Shown here piece after piece: positions 49,728 to 61,059 of a stretch of DNA of 64,000 bases. The stretch covers positions 28,611,906 through 28,675,905 of the forward strand of contig CM038221.1 in NCBI GenBank assembly GCA_021442155.1. Reading direction: 5' to 3'. The stretch is from Cymbidium sinense (taxonomy: Eukaryota > Streptophyta > Magnoliopsida > Asparagales > Orchidaceae). Position numbers and translations under genes: made by a program. Under the pieces are notes generated by a model. That model ran no database searches, was not told the DNA's origin, and saw only the letters and a program-made list of their open reading frames with translations. Positions within the stretch are counted from its first letter, which is position 1. Each line of letters opens with the position of its first letter.

Positions 49728-51075
49728 ATTCAATCTCTTCCATACAAGTTAATGTCATCGAGCAAAGACTCTGACAAACAATCTCGGATGGGTCAAGAAT
49801 CCTCAACGGATTCAATTCGACCTCTTCCATACATGTGTCATCGGGTAACACCCTGATAAACAACCTCGGATAGGTCAAAAATCCTCAGCAGATTCAATTC
49901 AAATTCTTCCACACGTTAACGCCATCGTCACACTCGACAAACAACCTCGAATAGGTCAAAATTCTCGCCTAATTCAACCTCTTCCATATAGGTTAATCTC
50001 ATCGGGTAACACTCTGACAAACAATCTCGGATGGGTTAAAAATTCTCAGCGGATTCAATTCAACCTCTTCCACACAGGTTAACGTCATCGAGCAAAGACT
50101 CTGACAAACAACCTCGGATAGGTCAAAAATCCTCAGCGGATTCCATTCAACCTCTTCCGTACAAGTTAACGTCATTAGGTAACACTCTGACAAACAACCT
50201 CAGATGGGTCAAAAATCCTCAACAGATTCAATTCAATCTCTTTCACATAGGTTGACGTCATCGAGGAAATACTCTGACAAACAACCTCAGATAGGTCAAA
50301 AATCCTCAGCGGATTCCATTAAATCTCTTCCATATAGGTTAACGTCATCAAGTAATACTTTGACAAACAACCTCGGATGGATCAAAATCTCGCTTGATTC
50401 GACCTCTTCCATATCATTGTAACACCTCATAAACAACCTCGAGATAGGTCAAAATTCTCGGATTCAATCTTCCTCTTCTAACGTCATCGACTCACACTCT
50501 AACAAACAACCTCGGATGGGTCAAAAATCCTCAGCGGATTCAATTCAACCTCTTCCATACAGGTTAACTTCATCGAGCAAAGACTCTGACAAACAACCTA
50601 GGATAGGTCAAAAGGTCCTTGGTGGACTTCCCACCACCTCTTCTACACAGGTTAACTTCAACGAGTAACACTATGAAAAATAACCTCGGATAGTCAAAAT
50701 CCCGATTCAATTCGACCTCTTCAATCTGGTTAACATCATCTGCAACACCGACAAATAATCTCGGATAGGTCAAAATCCTCGGATTCAATTCAACCTCTTC
50801 CACACGGTTAAGCCATTTAGTCACACTCAAACAACCTCGATAGTCAAAATCCTCAATTCAATTCAACCTCTTCCATACAAGTTAACGCCCGGTAACACTC
50901 GACAAACAACCTCGGATGGGTCAAATCTCGGATTCAATTCAACCTCTTCCACGCAGTTAATGTCATCGGCAAAGACTCGACAAACAACTCGGATAGGTCA
51001 AAATCTCAAGAATTCCATTCAACCTCTTCCATACGCACGCCATCGTAACACTATGGTAAACAACTGATAGGTCAG
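49728..51075. repeat. Tandem array, 86-87 bp unit, about 16 copies, inside the LTR element
   Basis: Each unit carries CTGACAAACAACCTCGGATA, GGTCAAAAATCCTCAGCGG and TTCAACCTCTTCCA. Spacing of the ACAAACAA word is 80-88 bp in the first ten copies and shorter (67-80) in later decayed ones. Where the unit is 87 bp it equals 29 codons, giving a repeating minus-strand frame (EEVELNPLRIF, PSEIVCQSL). I regard the frame as a by-product. There are no spacers, so it is not a CRISPR. Confidence 0.92.
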
Positions 51076-52625
51076 ACTCGCCGTGCCAGACCATCGCCGC
51101 ACTCGCCGGCCCACCATCGCCGAGTCATCCCCGCTGACCACTAAGCCCGCCACCATCGACTACCGTCGCCGCTTGCCGATTACCACTCGGCCGCTAACCA
51201 CGGCTACCACTACCAATTACTTACCGCTGCTGACATCGCCGGTAATCGCTGGTTATCACCGATTACGCATTAATTGCTGCCAGTTGCCACTGCTGACGCC
51301 ACTCACTGCGTTACTGCGCGGCTATCACTGCTGACTATCACAATGCCGGTTATCCGGCATTATCTCGCTGATTTACTGACGCTTGCTGCTAATTGCATGC
51401 TGCTACTGCATCGCCACACCTCGGTCTATTATCGCTGGTTACCGCCATCATCGCTTATCGTGTTACATCGCAGCCGATTATCTACCGGATTACTGCGCTA
51501 TAATTGCTGACATTGCTGCGGCAGATACTCACTCTCCGCACGTTGCTGCTGATTACGCGTTAATTATCGCCGGCCATCTTCGTTTATTATCACATTCATC
51601 ACGGCTATCTCGCTGACCACCACGCTACCGTTGATTATCGCCATGCCGCTGCTGCCACTTGCTGGCCTAACCATCGCTGCCACTAACCACTGTTGCCGGC
51701 TACCGCCACTATCGCTAATCTCGCTGGTTACCACCATATCGCTACCCCATCGACACCGACGCTGGCGCTGTTAATTGTTTATGTTTGCCACGCGAGTCAT
51801 CGCTGACCACTGCTGGCTTAACCACTGTTATTAGTTGCCGCTACACGCGCTGAATTATCGCCAATCTCGGCTGGTCACCACTATTTGCGCTATTTATCGA
51901 CTACTGACGCGCGCTAGTCGCTGCTGACCACTCGCTGCGGCCACCATTGCGGCGCTAAATTGCCATCGACGCTGATAATCTTCGCGGTTATTAATATCGT
52001 TACCGGTTATCGCTGACTACTGGTTTGCTACCTGCTGATTACTGCTGGTTGTTGCCGCTAACCACTATCGGCATTAAACTATCGCCGGCATCTTTACTGT
52101 TACTCATTATCGCTTATTCGCTGATATCGGGCGCTATTGCCACTGCTGACATTGCTGCGCCTTTACTACCGACACTCTCTGGCCAGAATTGTATTACCAT
52201 CGCTGACTATCGGCGGCTAGCTGCTGCTGAATTATCGTTGCAACCTTCCGCTGGTTAATTGCCGTCTGCTTTATCTCTCGCTGACATCGACGCCTAATTG
52301 CTGACTACTGCTGCTATTGCTGCTGACCACTCCCGACCGCTAACCACTGCTGCGGTCACTGCTGCTGACCATCATTATCGGTCACTGCTGTGAAACCATT
52401 TGTTACCTCGCTGATACGACGCTGCTCGCCGACTACTGCCGCTGCTGGTTGCTGCGACACTCGCCGGCCGCTAACCACCATCTCCGGCCACCGCCTCCAT
52501 CGCCATATATCTGCCGCTACCATCGTCGCTGGTTATCCTCGCCGACCACCATCGCCGGTCACCGTCGCAGACCACCGATGCTGGCCACCATCGTCGGGCA
52601 TCGTTGTCAACTCCCGTCTCCGGTT
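51076..52625. repeat. GC-rich trinucleotide-like tract inside the LTR element
   Basis: 1.5 kb of CATCGCCG, CGCTGCTGA, CCGCTAACC and TTATCGC words, imperfectly repeated with about 10-15 bp rhythm. It is far less AT-rich than the window. Open frames on several strands are low-complexity. It resembles, but far exceeds, the tract inside the LTRs themselves. Confidence 0.8.
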
Positions 52626-53376
52626 ATTGCAGGCCTTGATAGCCTCCAAATCTGATCGGTCCAACGAGGTTTGTTGACACCTCTTTTCAGGGAAAATGGA
52701 GTCTTGCCGTATGAATTACGGGACTTGATCACCTCCAAATGACATTCTCTCAAGAAGAAGAAGAGAAGGTGCCTTCTCCCCTTGGCCTGGGGTTTTATAG
52801 ACCCCAAAAAAAGGTGCAAAATCGCCCAAAACAAAGTGAACGAGCCAAACAGAAAATGGATCGAGCCATGGACTAGCACTATCACAGTTCGCTCGCTTCC
52901 CACGCCCACCCGCCAACCTGCCAGGCGACATCGCCTCACGAGTCCTTTTCGCCACACACGTTCATTATGGCGACCAAGGCCTGACCTGCTCCAATCAAAC
53001 CGCACTCAGACCCGCTCTCCAATTCGTGATTCACCACATAGCCGACTCGCTCCCCTGGCTCAACTCACCGTGACGTCATGACTTCGCTGAGGCTTGACTC
53101 CACCGCCGCCTCACGCATGACGTAAGCGCCACGTTCTCTAAGCACTGCGAGCCTGCTTGCACTGGATGAGTTCATAACCTCAAAATCTCACACGTGATAC
53201 CTACACACATCCATGTGTGATCTACTTCGTAGTCATAATTTTGTGCTCCCATGAAGTTCGTCTCAAAATGTGGATTAATGGACCTCAAATTTCATTGAAG
53301 AATGCTATTTTCAAGTATTTGACATATATATTTTTGGATGATTGAGATGTCATCCAAAAAATAGAGGATAACCGAA
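52626..53376. other. Unique 3' interior of the LTR element
   Basis: Overlapping open frames lie on both strands (52,607-53,005 minus; 52,782-53,081 plus); neither resembles a known protein. The end next to the 3' LTR, ATAGAGGATAACCGAA (53,361-53,376), is a weak purine-rich candidate for the polypurine tract. Confidence 0.45.
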
Positions 53377-54232
53377 TGATATGACACTTAAAATACTACT
53401 AATACGAATCTTGATGTTAAAAGCAAGTCGATCCAAGTTGAAACCGGTCGAGATCAAGCACTTAAAATATCATTGGAAACTTTGGGACATCGCTAAATTC
53501 TAAAAGCTCTCAAATATGAGAGTGTTTATATAAATCGAAGGCCTCGATGAGTCTAAAGCCCAAGATCTCATAATTTCGACTTCATTTGAGCATTCAAATA
53601 CACAAAATACATCATATGATCAAAGGAATCATCATGAGCCGTCCGATGCAGAGGAGTGGTTCGGATTTTGCATGTATTTACATAGACGCCACTCCAATCT
53701 ATAAATAGTCCCTCATTTCTCATATAAGGAGAGACCAAGCAAGAGAGAGGAGAGAGCTCTAAAGCTTGAAAATCCTCCGAGCACAATCGTGCCACCACTC
53801 GACGGTAGTCAACCACCGCCGCCGCCGTCAGCTGTCGCCGCTGATCCTTGCCGTCTTCAATCTCCGTCGGTCACCATCATGACGACCTTCATCGTTAGTG
53901 GTTGTTCCCCGCTGTTCACCATCATCTGCTACCACTAGCGTGACTATATAGTTGTCTGATTTTGGGATTCCCATTATCAGCTCTTCTCATATACAATTAT
54001 GTAATCCCGTTATCGGGAAAACTTGTACTCCAAAACATATATATATATAGTGAAATCTTTTTGCTGGGCTAAGCCCCGTGATTTTTTTCCCTCTTTTCGA
54101 GGTTTTCACGTTAAAATTTCTGGAGTTTTCTTGTTCACTCATTAAATACGTGTGTGTGTATGTGCTAGATTTTACAACAAGGCTAAGGCGTAAACTTTTA
54201 CTCTACCGCAACTGATTTTCTAGCACGCAACA
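53377..54232 (+). mobile_element. 3' LTR of the 5.7 kb element
   Basis: TGATATGACACTTAAAATAC to CTAGCACGCAACA, with TATAAATA at 53,700-53,707 and a GC-rich tract at about 53,795-53,950. Small indels relative to the 5' LTR are frequent. Confidence 0.92.
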
Positions 54233-54307
54233 ATGCTTAAAAGGTGCATTTCACTTTTGAAAGTGAGTGTAGATGATATTTTAAATGTGATACTGAAGAT
54301 TAGAGTG

Positions 54308-54369
<62 letters not shown>

Positions 54370-54851
54370 TTGAAATATATGTAAATATATAAGAATTTGT
54401 GTGATATGTATGTAAATCCCCCTAAAAAATCTATTTTTGAATGTCTCTTTTTGGCTGTCTTGAAAAATACTAAATATTAGTGAAATGACTCTAAAGAAAA
54501 ACCAAATTTAATGATACAAGTTCAAATAAACCACTAAACTTTAAAATAACATTGAAAAATAAAAAAATATTCATATTTTAATAGCACCGACTTATAATTC
54601 ATATAAGATCATGACAAATTTACTAATCACATCACTTAGTATTACGAATTAATCCATAAATTAAATATGTGCTAAAAAATGTACTCAAAAAATAAAATTT
54701 TGAAAATCATTTCAATCATATAAATTAAATTTTTATTTTTTAAATAAAAAAAGGGAATCAAAGCTTTAGCATAATCTGTTGAAAATTGAGAAGTATTTAT
54801 GATGCCATCATTATGAATCTTATAAAATTTATAACATATTACTTGATATGA
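54233..54851. repeat. Copy B of tandem duplication, block 6, with (TA)n expansion
   Basis: Matches 18,290-18,860. It contains (TA)29 at 54,309-54,366, where copy A has only about five units (about 18,367-18,377). Confidence 0.9.
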
Positions 54852-55664
54852 CACTGAAAATTTCACTAGTTGAAGCATAAATCTTGATATCAAAAGCAAT
54901 CTGATTCTGAGTCGAGATAAGCCCAGATCAAGTGCTTAAAATATAAATGAAAATTTTGAGATATCAGTCAAATCGCTAAATAACTCATAAATATGGAATG
55001 TTTATTGTCAAACCGAGCGTCTTGATGATCCGGATCTAACAAGCCCAAGATCTCTTGATTCTGACTTCTTTTGAGCATTTAAATACTTAAAATACATGAG
55101 ACTATCAAATGATTCATTTTGAGCCGTCCGATAGAGTGGTTTGGATTTTACACGAATTTACAAAAATGCCACTCCTCTAATTTATAAATAGTCCATCATT
55201 TTTCATATGAGAGACCCTAAGCTAAAGAGAAGAGAGAGTTCTGAGGCTTGAAGAACTTCCAAACATAATCATGTTAATTAGTCGACGGTCACCACCTCAA
55301 TCGCCGCAGTTGAATCATCGGCCGCCGCCACCATCGCCGGCTACCATCGCCACCACTATCAACCATTGTTCGCCGACACCGCCACCGACTACTATCATCG
55401 GCCACACCGACCATCGCCGCTATACCGCTGACCACCACCGCCCATCGCCGGTCATCGCTTTCTCGCTACCGCCGGTCTCGCCATGCGTTACCGCCAACCA
55501 CCGCCGCCGCCATCGCCAACGAGCACCCGCCGTCACTCACAAACTACCACCGCCACAACCCGGCGAGATCATCATTGTCGCCCGCCGCTCACTATCGCCG
55601 ATCGCCACCAACAACCGTTATATAACCATCGCCGCATAATTGTTGTTACATGTTGGATTCGCGA

Positions 55665-56825
55665 GAGTGTGCATTCTCGGATTGATGGATCGGTTTTAAT
55701 TTGCTAACTGCTCGATTTGAAATTGAGAATCCAAAATCCATCCGTAAGATTTAATATAATCCGAACCAATCCAATCCAAAAAAAAATTTGGATTTTCGGT
55801 TCGGTTTTTAAAAAATCAAAAATAATAAAAATGAAAAACCTCTTATTTAATTAAAAAGGCAGATTTCACGATTTTATTAAAATTTCGGTTTTTTTTTTGG
55901 ATTTTCGGCTAAATTTCGGAATCTATCAAGAATTTTGTTTTTGGTGATTAAATTGCTTAAGGATATCTTTGAGAAGCTGAACTAATGGATATTAGCCGTG
56001 GATGAGTCGTCTTTTAACATCACGCCTATTAGTTGGTGCATCTGGATATGGTTTACTTGCTTATAATTTTTAGAACCATATTGCTCTCTGTTATTCTTTT
56101 TGTAAAAGCAGAAGTATACTTGACATATATTTGCAATTACAAGAATTTTCTATGCTTCCACTAGAAATTTATTTTACTGCCCGGGAATTGCTAATCTATG
56201 CTTTTCATGTCAATAATTTGCACAAATATGTTGAACTCATCTCTTTAATTGACAGCAGTCATGTAAAAGGAAGTCATTTATGATTTTTTTGTCTAAAAAT
56301 GTTGCTTTTGTGTTAATATTTGAGGTAGGTTGTTACTCATTAATGTTTTGTTTCTGCTAATATCAATTTCATATGATTATCTCCGTCCTGTTCTTATCTC
56401 AGACTGCAAGTTGTTCATGGAGACGGTTGAGAAGCACCGGGCTATTGGAAAGAGAGAGGAAAAAGAAAGCAAAGAAGCTGATGACGCTGCTGTAGTACTA
56501 GAGAAACTCACCGTCGGGGAAAGCAAAGGCGACGAGAAAGCTAAAGAAGAAGCTCCTACGGCAGCTGATGAGAAGGAAAAGGAGCACACTGAAACAAAGG
56601 TTGTTGTATAACCAAGCTTCTTGTCTTTAGTCTTTAGACCTAAGGCGTTACGGCAAAATTTTAGATTTTCAGTTTTTTTTTATTATAAATTTTTAAATCC
56701 GATCCATAATCCAAAAACTGAATTTAGCTAAAATTAAATCAATCCAAAATAAAATTAAAACCGATCCAAATTTAAAATTTCGGTTCGATTTTAATGGATG
56801 GTTTAAACCGAATTATGTACACTAA
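55665..56825 (+). mobile_element. hAT-like gene-capturing element inside the LTR
   Basis: The left end reads AGAGTGTGCATTCTCGGATT. The right end, on the minus strand, reads TTAGTGTACATAATTCGGTTT. These form imperfect terminal inverted repeats with subterminal CGGTTCGGTTTT and AAACCGA words on both sides. The flanks GATTCGCG (left) and AATTGCAG (right) resemble the unfilled copy A site GATTGTCGC (about 19,692), fitting a decayed 8-bp duplication. No transposase is present. The cargo is intron plus last exon of a RanBP1-type gene. Confidence 0.65.
56403..56611 (+). pseudogene. Captured last exon of a Ran-binding protein 1 gene
   Basis: After intron-like sequence ending TTCTTATCTCAG, the frame reads CKLFMETVEKHRAIGKREEK, then AAVVLEKLTVGES and a Lys/Glu/Ala-rich tail ending TAA at 56,609-56,611. 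This matches the end of plant RanBP1: the close of the RanBD1 domain (normally ENCKxFM) and the acidic tail with LLEKLTVEE. RanBP1 helps RanGAP act on Ran-GTP at the nuclear pore. Only the end of the RanBD1 domain is present, so the fragment cannot bind Ran. It is open and in frame, but has no promoter of its own except possibly that of the host LTR (TATA at 55,183, same strand). Confidence 0.8.
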
Positions 56826-57069
56826 TTGCAGTTTTCACATACAACTCTGTAATCCTGTTATCGGGAAAACTTAAATTTTATACTCCAAAGCAGATATAAG
56901 TGGAATATTTTTACTGGGCTAGGCCCCGTGATTTTTTTCTTCTTTTTAAGATTTTTTCACGTAAAAATCTTGGAATTTCTTTCTTTAAATATCTGTGTAT
57001 GCTAAATTTCTAAATAAAACTAAGACATAAAATATTATTCTATCATAACTAATTTTCTGGCACGTAATG

Positions 57070-58049
57070 ATTCTCCCAATATCACTTAGTTCTCTGGAGT
57101 ACAAGTTAAAATATATGATGAATCATGTTAAAATATATGAGGTCCTCATATTAAATGAAATGTCATTTTTATAAGGAATCTTTTAATATTCATGGACGCA
57201 TGCCAACAAGCTTCTCCAGCTTATATTATGAGACTTTCGAAGTGTTATTGATGAAGAAAGAGAATGATTATTTCATGAAAATATAACCAGAAATAATTAA
57301 AGAATAAAATTAAGCTATATTAGAAGGAATTATATTTATCATATATATTATGAAAAATAAATAAAGTATTTTTAATTTTTTTTTATCTTCATTAATTTTG
57401 TATCATTTAATAGATAATATTATATTTCAAATTCGATCGATCAAACAATGTTTACATTTAAATTAGAGATTTTATTTCAAATGCATTCTCAAATGACATT
57501 ATATTTTCAATAGAAAAGGTTAAATAATAAAGTTAATTTATAATACAATACACGTGATGCTAAATGAACACTCCCTAAATTAGCTAAAGGTATAAAAACA
57601 TCTCGATCAGTCCGTCTCGTCACAAAAATATTAAAAAAAAAAAGAAAAATATATTTATAAATATATATATATAGCACATAATTTTTATGTATTAATATAT
57701 TGAATATTTAAAAATTTGATATTTATATCATTATTTTTGTTGTAATAATAAATATTTAAATCATATATATATAAATATTTATATTTAAATATTAAATATA
57801 TAAATATATAGAAATTATGTGCTAGTAAATGCCCCCTTTAAAAAAAATAAAAAATTGACGCTCTATTACAAACCGGCTGGTCTGCTTCCAGGGAGAAAAT
57901 ATTAGTCCGTAGTTTTATGGACTCAATCCCCGACGATGTCAGTAGTTTTTTTCCGCTTTAGCAGAATGCTTTAACCTGACTGACCACGCCATTTATTCTA
58001 CCCACTACCACCTGCTCAAACAAAAAGAGAATACGCTGAGGGAATTTAA

Positions 58050-58051
<2 letters not shown>
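57070..58051. other. AT-rich intergenic sequence
   Basis: No gene was recognised. Short AT repeats and mirrored words near 57,660-57,830 (TAAATATATATATATAGCAC, ATATATAGAAATTATGTGC) suggest a decayed AT-rich MITE of roughly 170-190 bp. 57,850-58,040 is less AT-rich and resembles promoter or 5' UTR DNA, but no transcript can be assigned. Confidence 0.4.

Positions 58052-58117
<66 letters not shown>
58052..58117. repeat. (AT)n microsatellite
   Basis: 33 AT units, uninterrupted. A short (GA)n run (GAGAGAGAGAGAG) follows at about 58,157-58,169. Confidence 0.95.
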
Positions 58118-58119
<2 letters not shown>

Positions 58120-58329
58120 AGAATTTAGGGGGTGTATTTTTTTTCACAGAGCTGAGAGAGAGAGAGAGATTTTCTCATTTCCTTTTATGAAAAGAACCAT
58201 AAAGATAGAGAAAGCGAGAAAATAGGCGAGGATTAAATAAAATACATCGGTAATTTTCTCAACCGTTATATCATTACAATTTTTTTACGGTTTGTTAGTA
58301 TTATTCCTTGAAATTCTTTTATTTATATT

Positions 58330-60920
58330 TCCTTGTTTAGAGTTCTCTGCAAGAGGACTTTGCTTATTTTGAGGGATTTTTGTATTTGTACTCTCTGTAC
58401 TCTCATGAGAGTACAGATGATTTTCTGAATATTTTTGCAGTTTAGGAGAGAATATAGTCATTACATTCCATTAGAAGCAATTTTGTGGTTGTTTGGTTAA
58501 TCTTTATGTGAGATTTTCATCTGTATTCTCTATACTCTCTCTCGAGAGCATTTGGCAATTTTTCACTTTGTGTGCATGTTTGGATGAAATATGTTTATCA
58601 TCCATCACGAAAAATTTGGAGGGTTTTTTTGGTGTTATTTTTAGTGCACTCTGTACTCTCTTGAGAAGTCTGATGATTTTAATGAACTTTTTTTTCTTTG
58701 GCAGTTGTTGATTATGTTCATTACATTACATTGGAAGCAATTTGGTGAGATGTTTGGATGGTTTGGAGATTTTTTTTTTTGTACTCTCTCTGTACTCTCG
58801 AGAGTCTGAGATCATTTGGGTTATTTTTTTTCACTTTATGTGACATGTTTGGAGGGAATATTTTCATTACTATATATGTGGAATAATTTGGAGGCTGTTT
58901 GATTATTTTTTTAGTGTTATTTTACATCTATAGAGTACAGACGATTTTTGGTCATTTTCTCCAGTTTCTTGGTGGTTGTTGAGATTATTTTTTATATCAT
59001 ATTCTCTCTCTCTTTGTCTCTCTCTACTCTCTTTACTCTCTGTACTCTCAGAGTAAGCATTTTAGTCATTTTCTGTTTCTTTGGCTGTTGGAGGAAATAT
59101 GTTCATTAGGACAATTTGATTTGTTTGGTTGATTTGTTAGTGTTTTCTTGTATCTCTCTCTCTCGGAGAGTATGATTTTCATGTGTTGTTTTCTTTGGTT
59201 GTTGAGAGTACATTTCAGTTGGAAGCAATTTGGCGGTATGGATGGTTTAGGGGATTTTTTTTTGCATCTCATACATTCATTTGCGACTCTTTAGTAATGA
59301 AGTCATTGATGGCGTTTCTGAGCTTCATCTGCATCAATTCATTAGACTCCAATGAAATTGAATCGATAGCATGACTCTTTTGTTGGGACATAGAGCAAGC
59401 TTTCTTTACGGGTGGGTGCATTCCTTTCACCCCAGATGAAGTTGCGATGTAATTATAGGGATGCCAAAGAGGAGAAGGTCTTATGGAATATAGGTAATGT
59501 GTTATCTGTGAGGTCCAGGTGAGGAAGCCCTTAAAACATCTTGAAGGTAAAAATACAAAGCCTTCTGAAAGCCTTAAGAGCATCAGATGAAGTGATAATA
59601 GGGATGCCAAAGCGGAGGGAGTCTTATATGGCAGAGGGAATGTGCTCTCTGAGGTTAGCACTTCGTGAGGAAGCCCTTAAGAGCATCTTGAAGGTAAAAA
59701 TACAAATCAAAAGAAGCCTTCTTGAAACAAGGCCCCCTCATACTCTATGTACTCTCGTACTTTTCTCTACTATACTCTTATACTCTCTGTACTCTCTACG
59801 TACTTTCGTACTCATGGGTAACTTGATAAAATCTTTTTATGTTTATGATGATTTCTTTACTTGTTTGGAGGTTTGTTTGGTTAGTTTTTTAGTGTTATTT
59901 TGCATGTACTCTGTACTCTCTTGAGAGTAGAGATGATTTATGGACATTTTTTTCTTTGGCCGGTTGTTGATTATGTTCATTACATGGAAAGTAATTTGGT
60001 GGATTTTGTTAGTTTATAAGTGTTATTTTTTGCACTCTTTTACTCTCTTGAGAATATATAATTGTGGACATTTTTCAGTTTCTTTGGCCTGGTTGTTCAT
60101 ATTATGTTCATTACATTACATTGGAAGCAATTTGGTGGTTATTTTGTTGGTTTAAGTGTTATTTTGTATCATCTCTGTACTCTCTTGAAATTAGATGATT
60201 TATGGATATTTTTTTTTAGTTTTGGTTGTTGATTATGTTCATTACATTCATTGGAAGTAATTTGGTGGTTTTGTTAGTTTAGAAGTGTTATTTTGCATGT
60301 ACGTACTCTCTTGAAATCGATGATTTATGGATATTTTTTTTTCTTTGGCGGTTGTTTAGATTATGTTCATTACATTATTGGAAGCAATTTGGTGGATTTT
60401 GTTGGTTTAGAATTGTTATTTTCGTATGCTCTACTCTCTTGAGAACAAATAATTTTTTTTTTAGTTTCTTTGGCGGTTGTTGATTATGGTCATTATACAT
60501 GGAAGCAATTTGGTGGTTGTTTTGTTGGTTTAGAAGTGTTATTTTGCATCAGTCTCTCTCTCTTGAGAATCAAATAATTTATGGATATTTTTCCAGTTTC
60601 TTTGGCACAGTTGTTGTCATTCATTACATTCTAGTGGAAGTAATTTGGTGGATGTTTGGTTGATTTTTAGTGTTATTTTGCATATACTCTACTCTCTTAC
60701 TGAAATGATTATGATTTTTTCGCTTTCTTTTGGCACAGTTGTTGAATGTATTACATTATATTGAAGCAATTTGGTGCTTTTGTTTTGTTGGTTTAGAAGT
60801 TATTTTGCACTCTGTCTCTTGAGTCTGGATGATTTAATGGATATTTTTAGGTTCTTTGGCATGTTGTTTGCGTTCATTACATTACATTGTTTGGACATTT
60901 TTTTGCATATCTTCTGTATT
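58330..60920. repeat. Satellite-like array, about 128-bp unit with a palindromic GTACTCTC core
   Basis: Unit landmarks are ATGTTCATTACATTACATTGG, AGCAATTTGGTGG, AGTGTTATTTTGCAT, TACTCTCTTGAGAG and GATTTATGGATATTTTT. Successive TTCATTAC words near 60,105, 60,234, 60,365, 60,487, 60,620, 60,743 and 60,872 are 122-133 bp apart. Older, more diverged units fill 58,330-59,270. Many units keep an inverted CTCTC...GAGAG core, perfect at 58,397-58,414 and 58,795-58,806. The array is interrupted at about 59,280-59,720. It is noncoding. Confidence 0.9.
59280..59720. repeat. Unrelated insert within the array, with a 143-bp internal duplication
   Basis: GGGATGCCAAAG starts at 59,458 and again at 59,601, and GAGGAAGCCCTTAA and ATCTTGAAGGTAAAAATACAA recur at the same offset. 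A minus-strand open frame (59,269-59,661, 130 codons) spans it, with a plausible C-terminal half (ESNELMQMKLRNAINDF), but I do not recognise it. Confidence 0.75.
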
Positions 60921-61059
60921 TAGCTCATTTTTTCCCTTTCTTTGTGTTGGAGGAAATTTATGGAGCTATTTTACATGTCACATGTTATGTCTCAGTGAAT
61001 CAATGAAGCGGCGATGATGAAGTTATGATGTCAATGAACCAAATTTGGACTCTTGGCAC

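Larger units (their letters stand above)
48559..54232 (+). mobile_element. Complete 5,674-bp non-autonomous LTR retrotransposon, TSD ATGCT
   Basis: Two direct LTRs (48,559-49,417 and 53,377-54,232) enclose a 4.0 kb interior. The flanks ATGCT at 48,554-48,558 and 54,233-54,237 are identical, and copy A shows one ATGCT at the unfilled site (18,290-18,294). The interior has no gag, protease, RT or integrase. It consists of an 86-87 bp tandem array, a GC-rich tract and about 750 bp of unique sequence. A LARD-like element mobilised by an autonomous relative fits; the gypsy copy at 18,861-23,874 has the same LTR family. The LTRs differ by many substitutions and small indels (roughly 10% by eye), so it is not young, yet it postdates the A/B duplication. 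Confidence 0.93.
54852..57069 (+). mobile_element. LTR of copy B, interrupted by a gene-carrying insertion
   Basis: Same LTR and left flank (ATTACT) as 18,861-19,930. TATAAATA is at 55,183-55,190 and a GC-rich tract at about 55,265-55,640. A foreign 1.16 kb lies at 55,665-56,825, after which the LTR resumes with TTTTCACATACAACTCTGTA and ends near CTGGCACGTAA (about 57,067). No gag follows, unlike copy A. Confidence 0.85.

Noticed and set aside
49728..51075. Possible CRISPR array (regular direct repeats)
   Set aside because: The units are contiguous without unique spacers, are 86 bp long, and lie in a plant retroelement.
51083..52677. Several overlapping 70-95 codon frames in the GC-rich tract
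   Set aside because: Low-complexity repeats give open frames on both strands; there are no domains, and indels change the frame between similar units.
54852..57069. A second complete gypsy element in copy B
   Set aside because: Only an LTR is present; the sequence after 57,069 shows no gag or pol.
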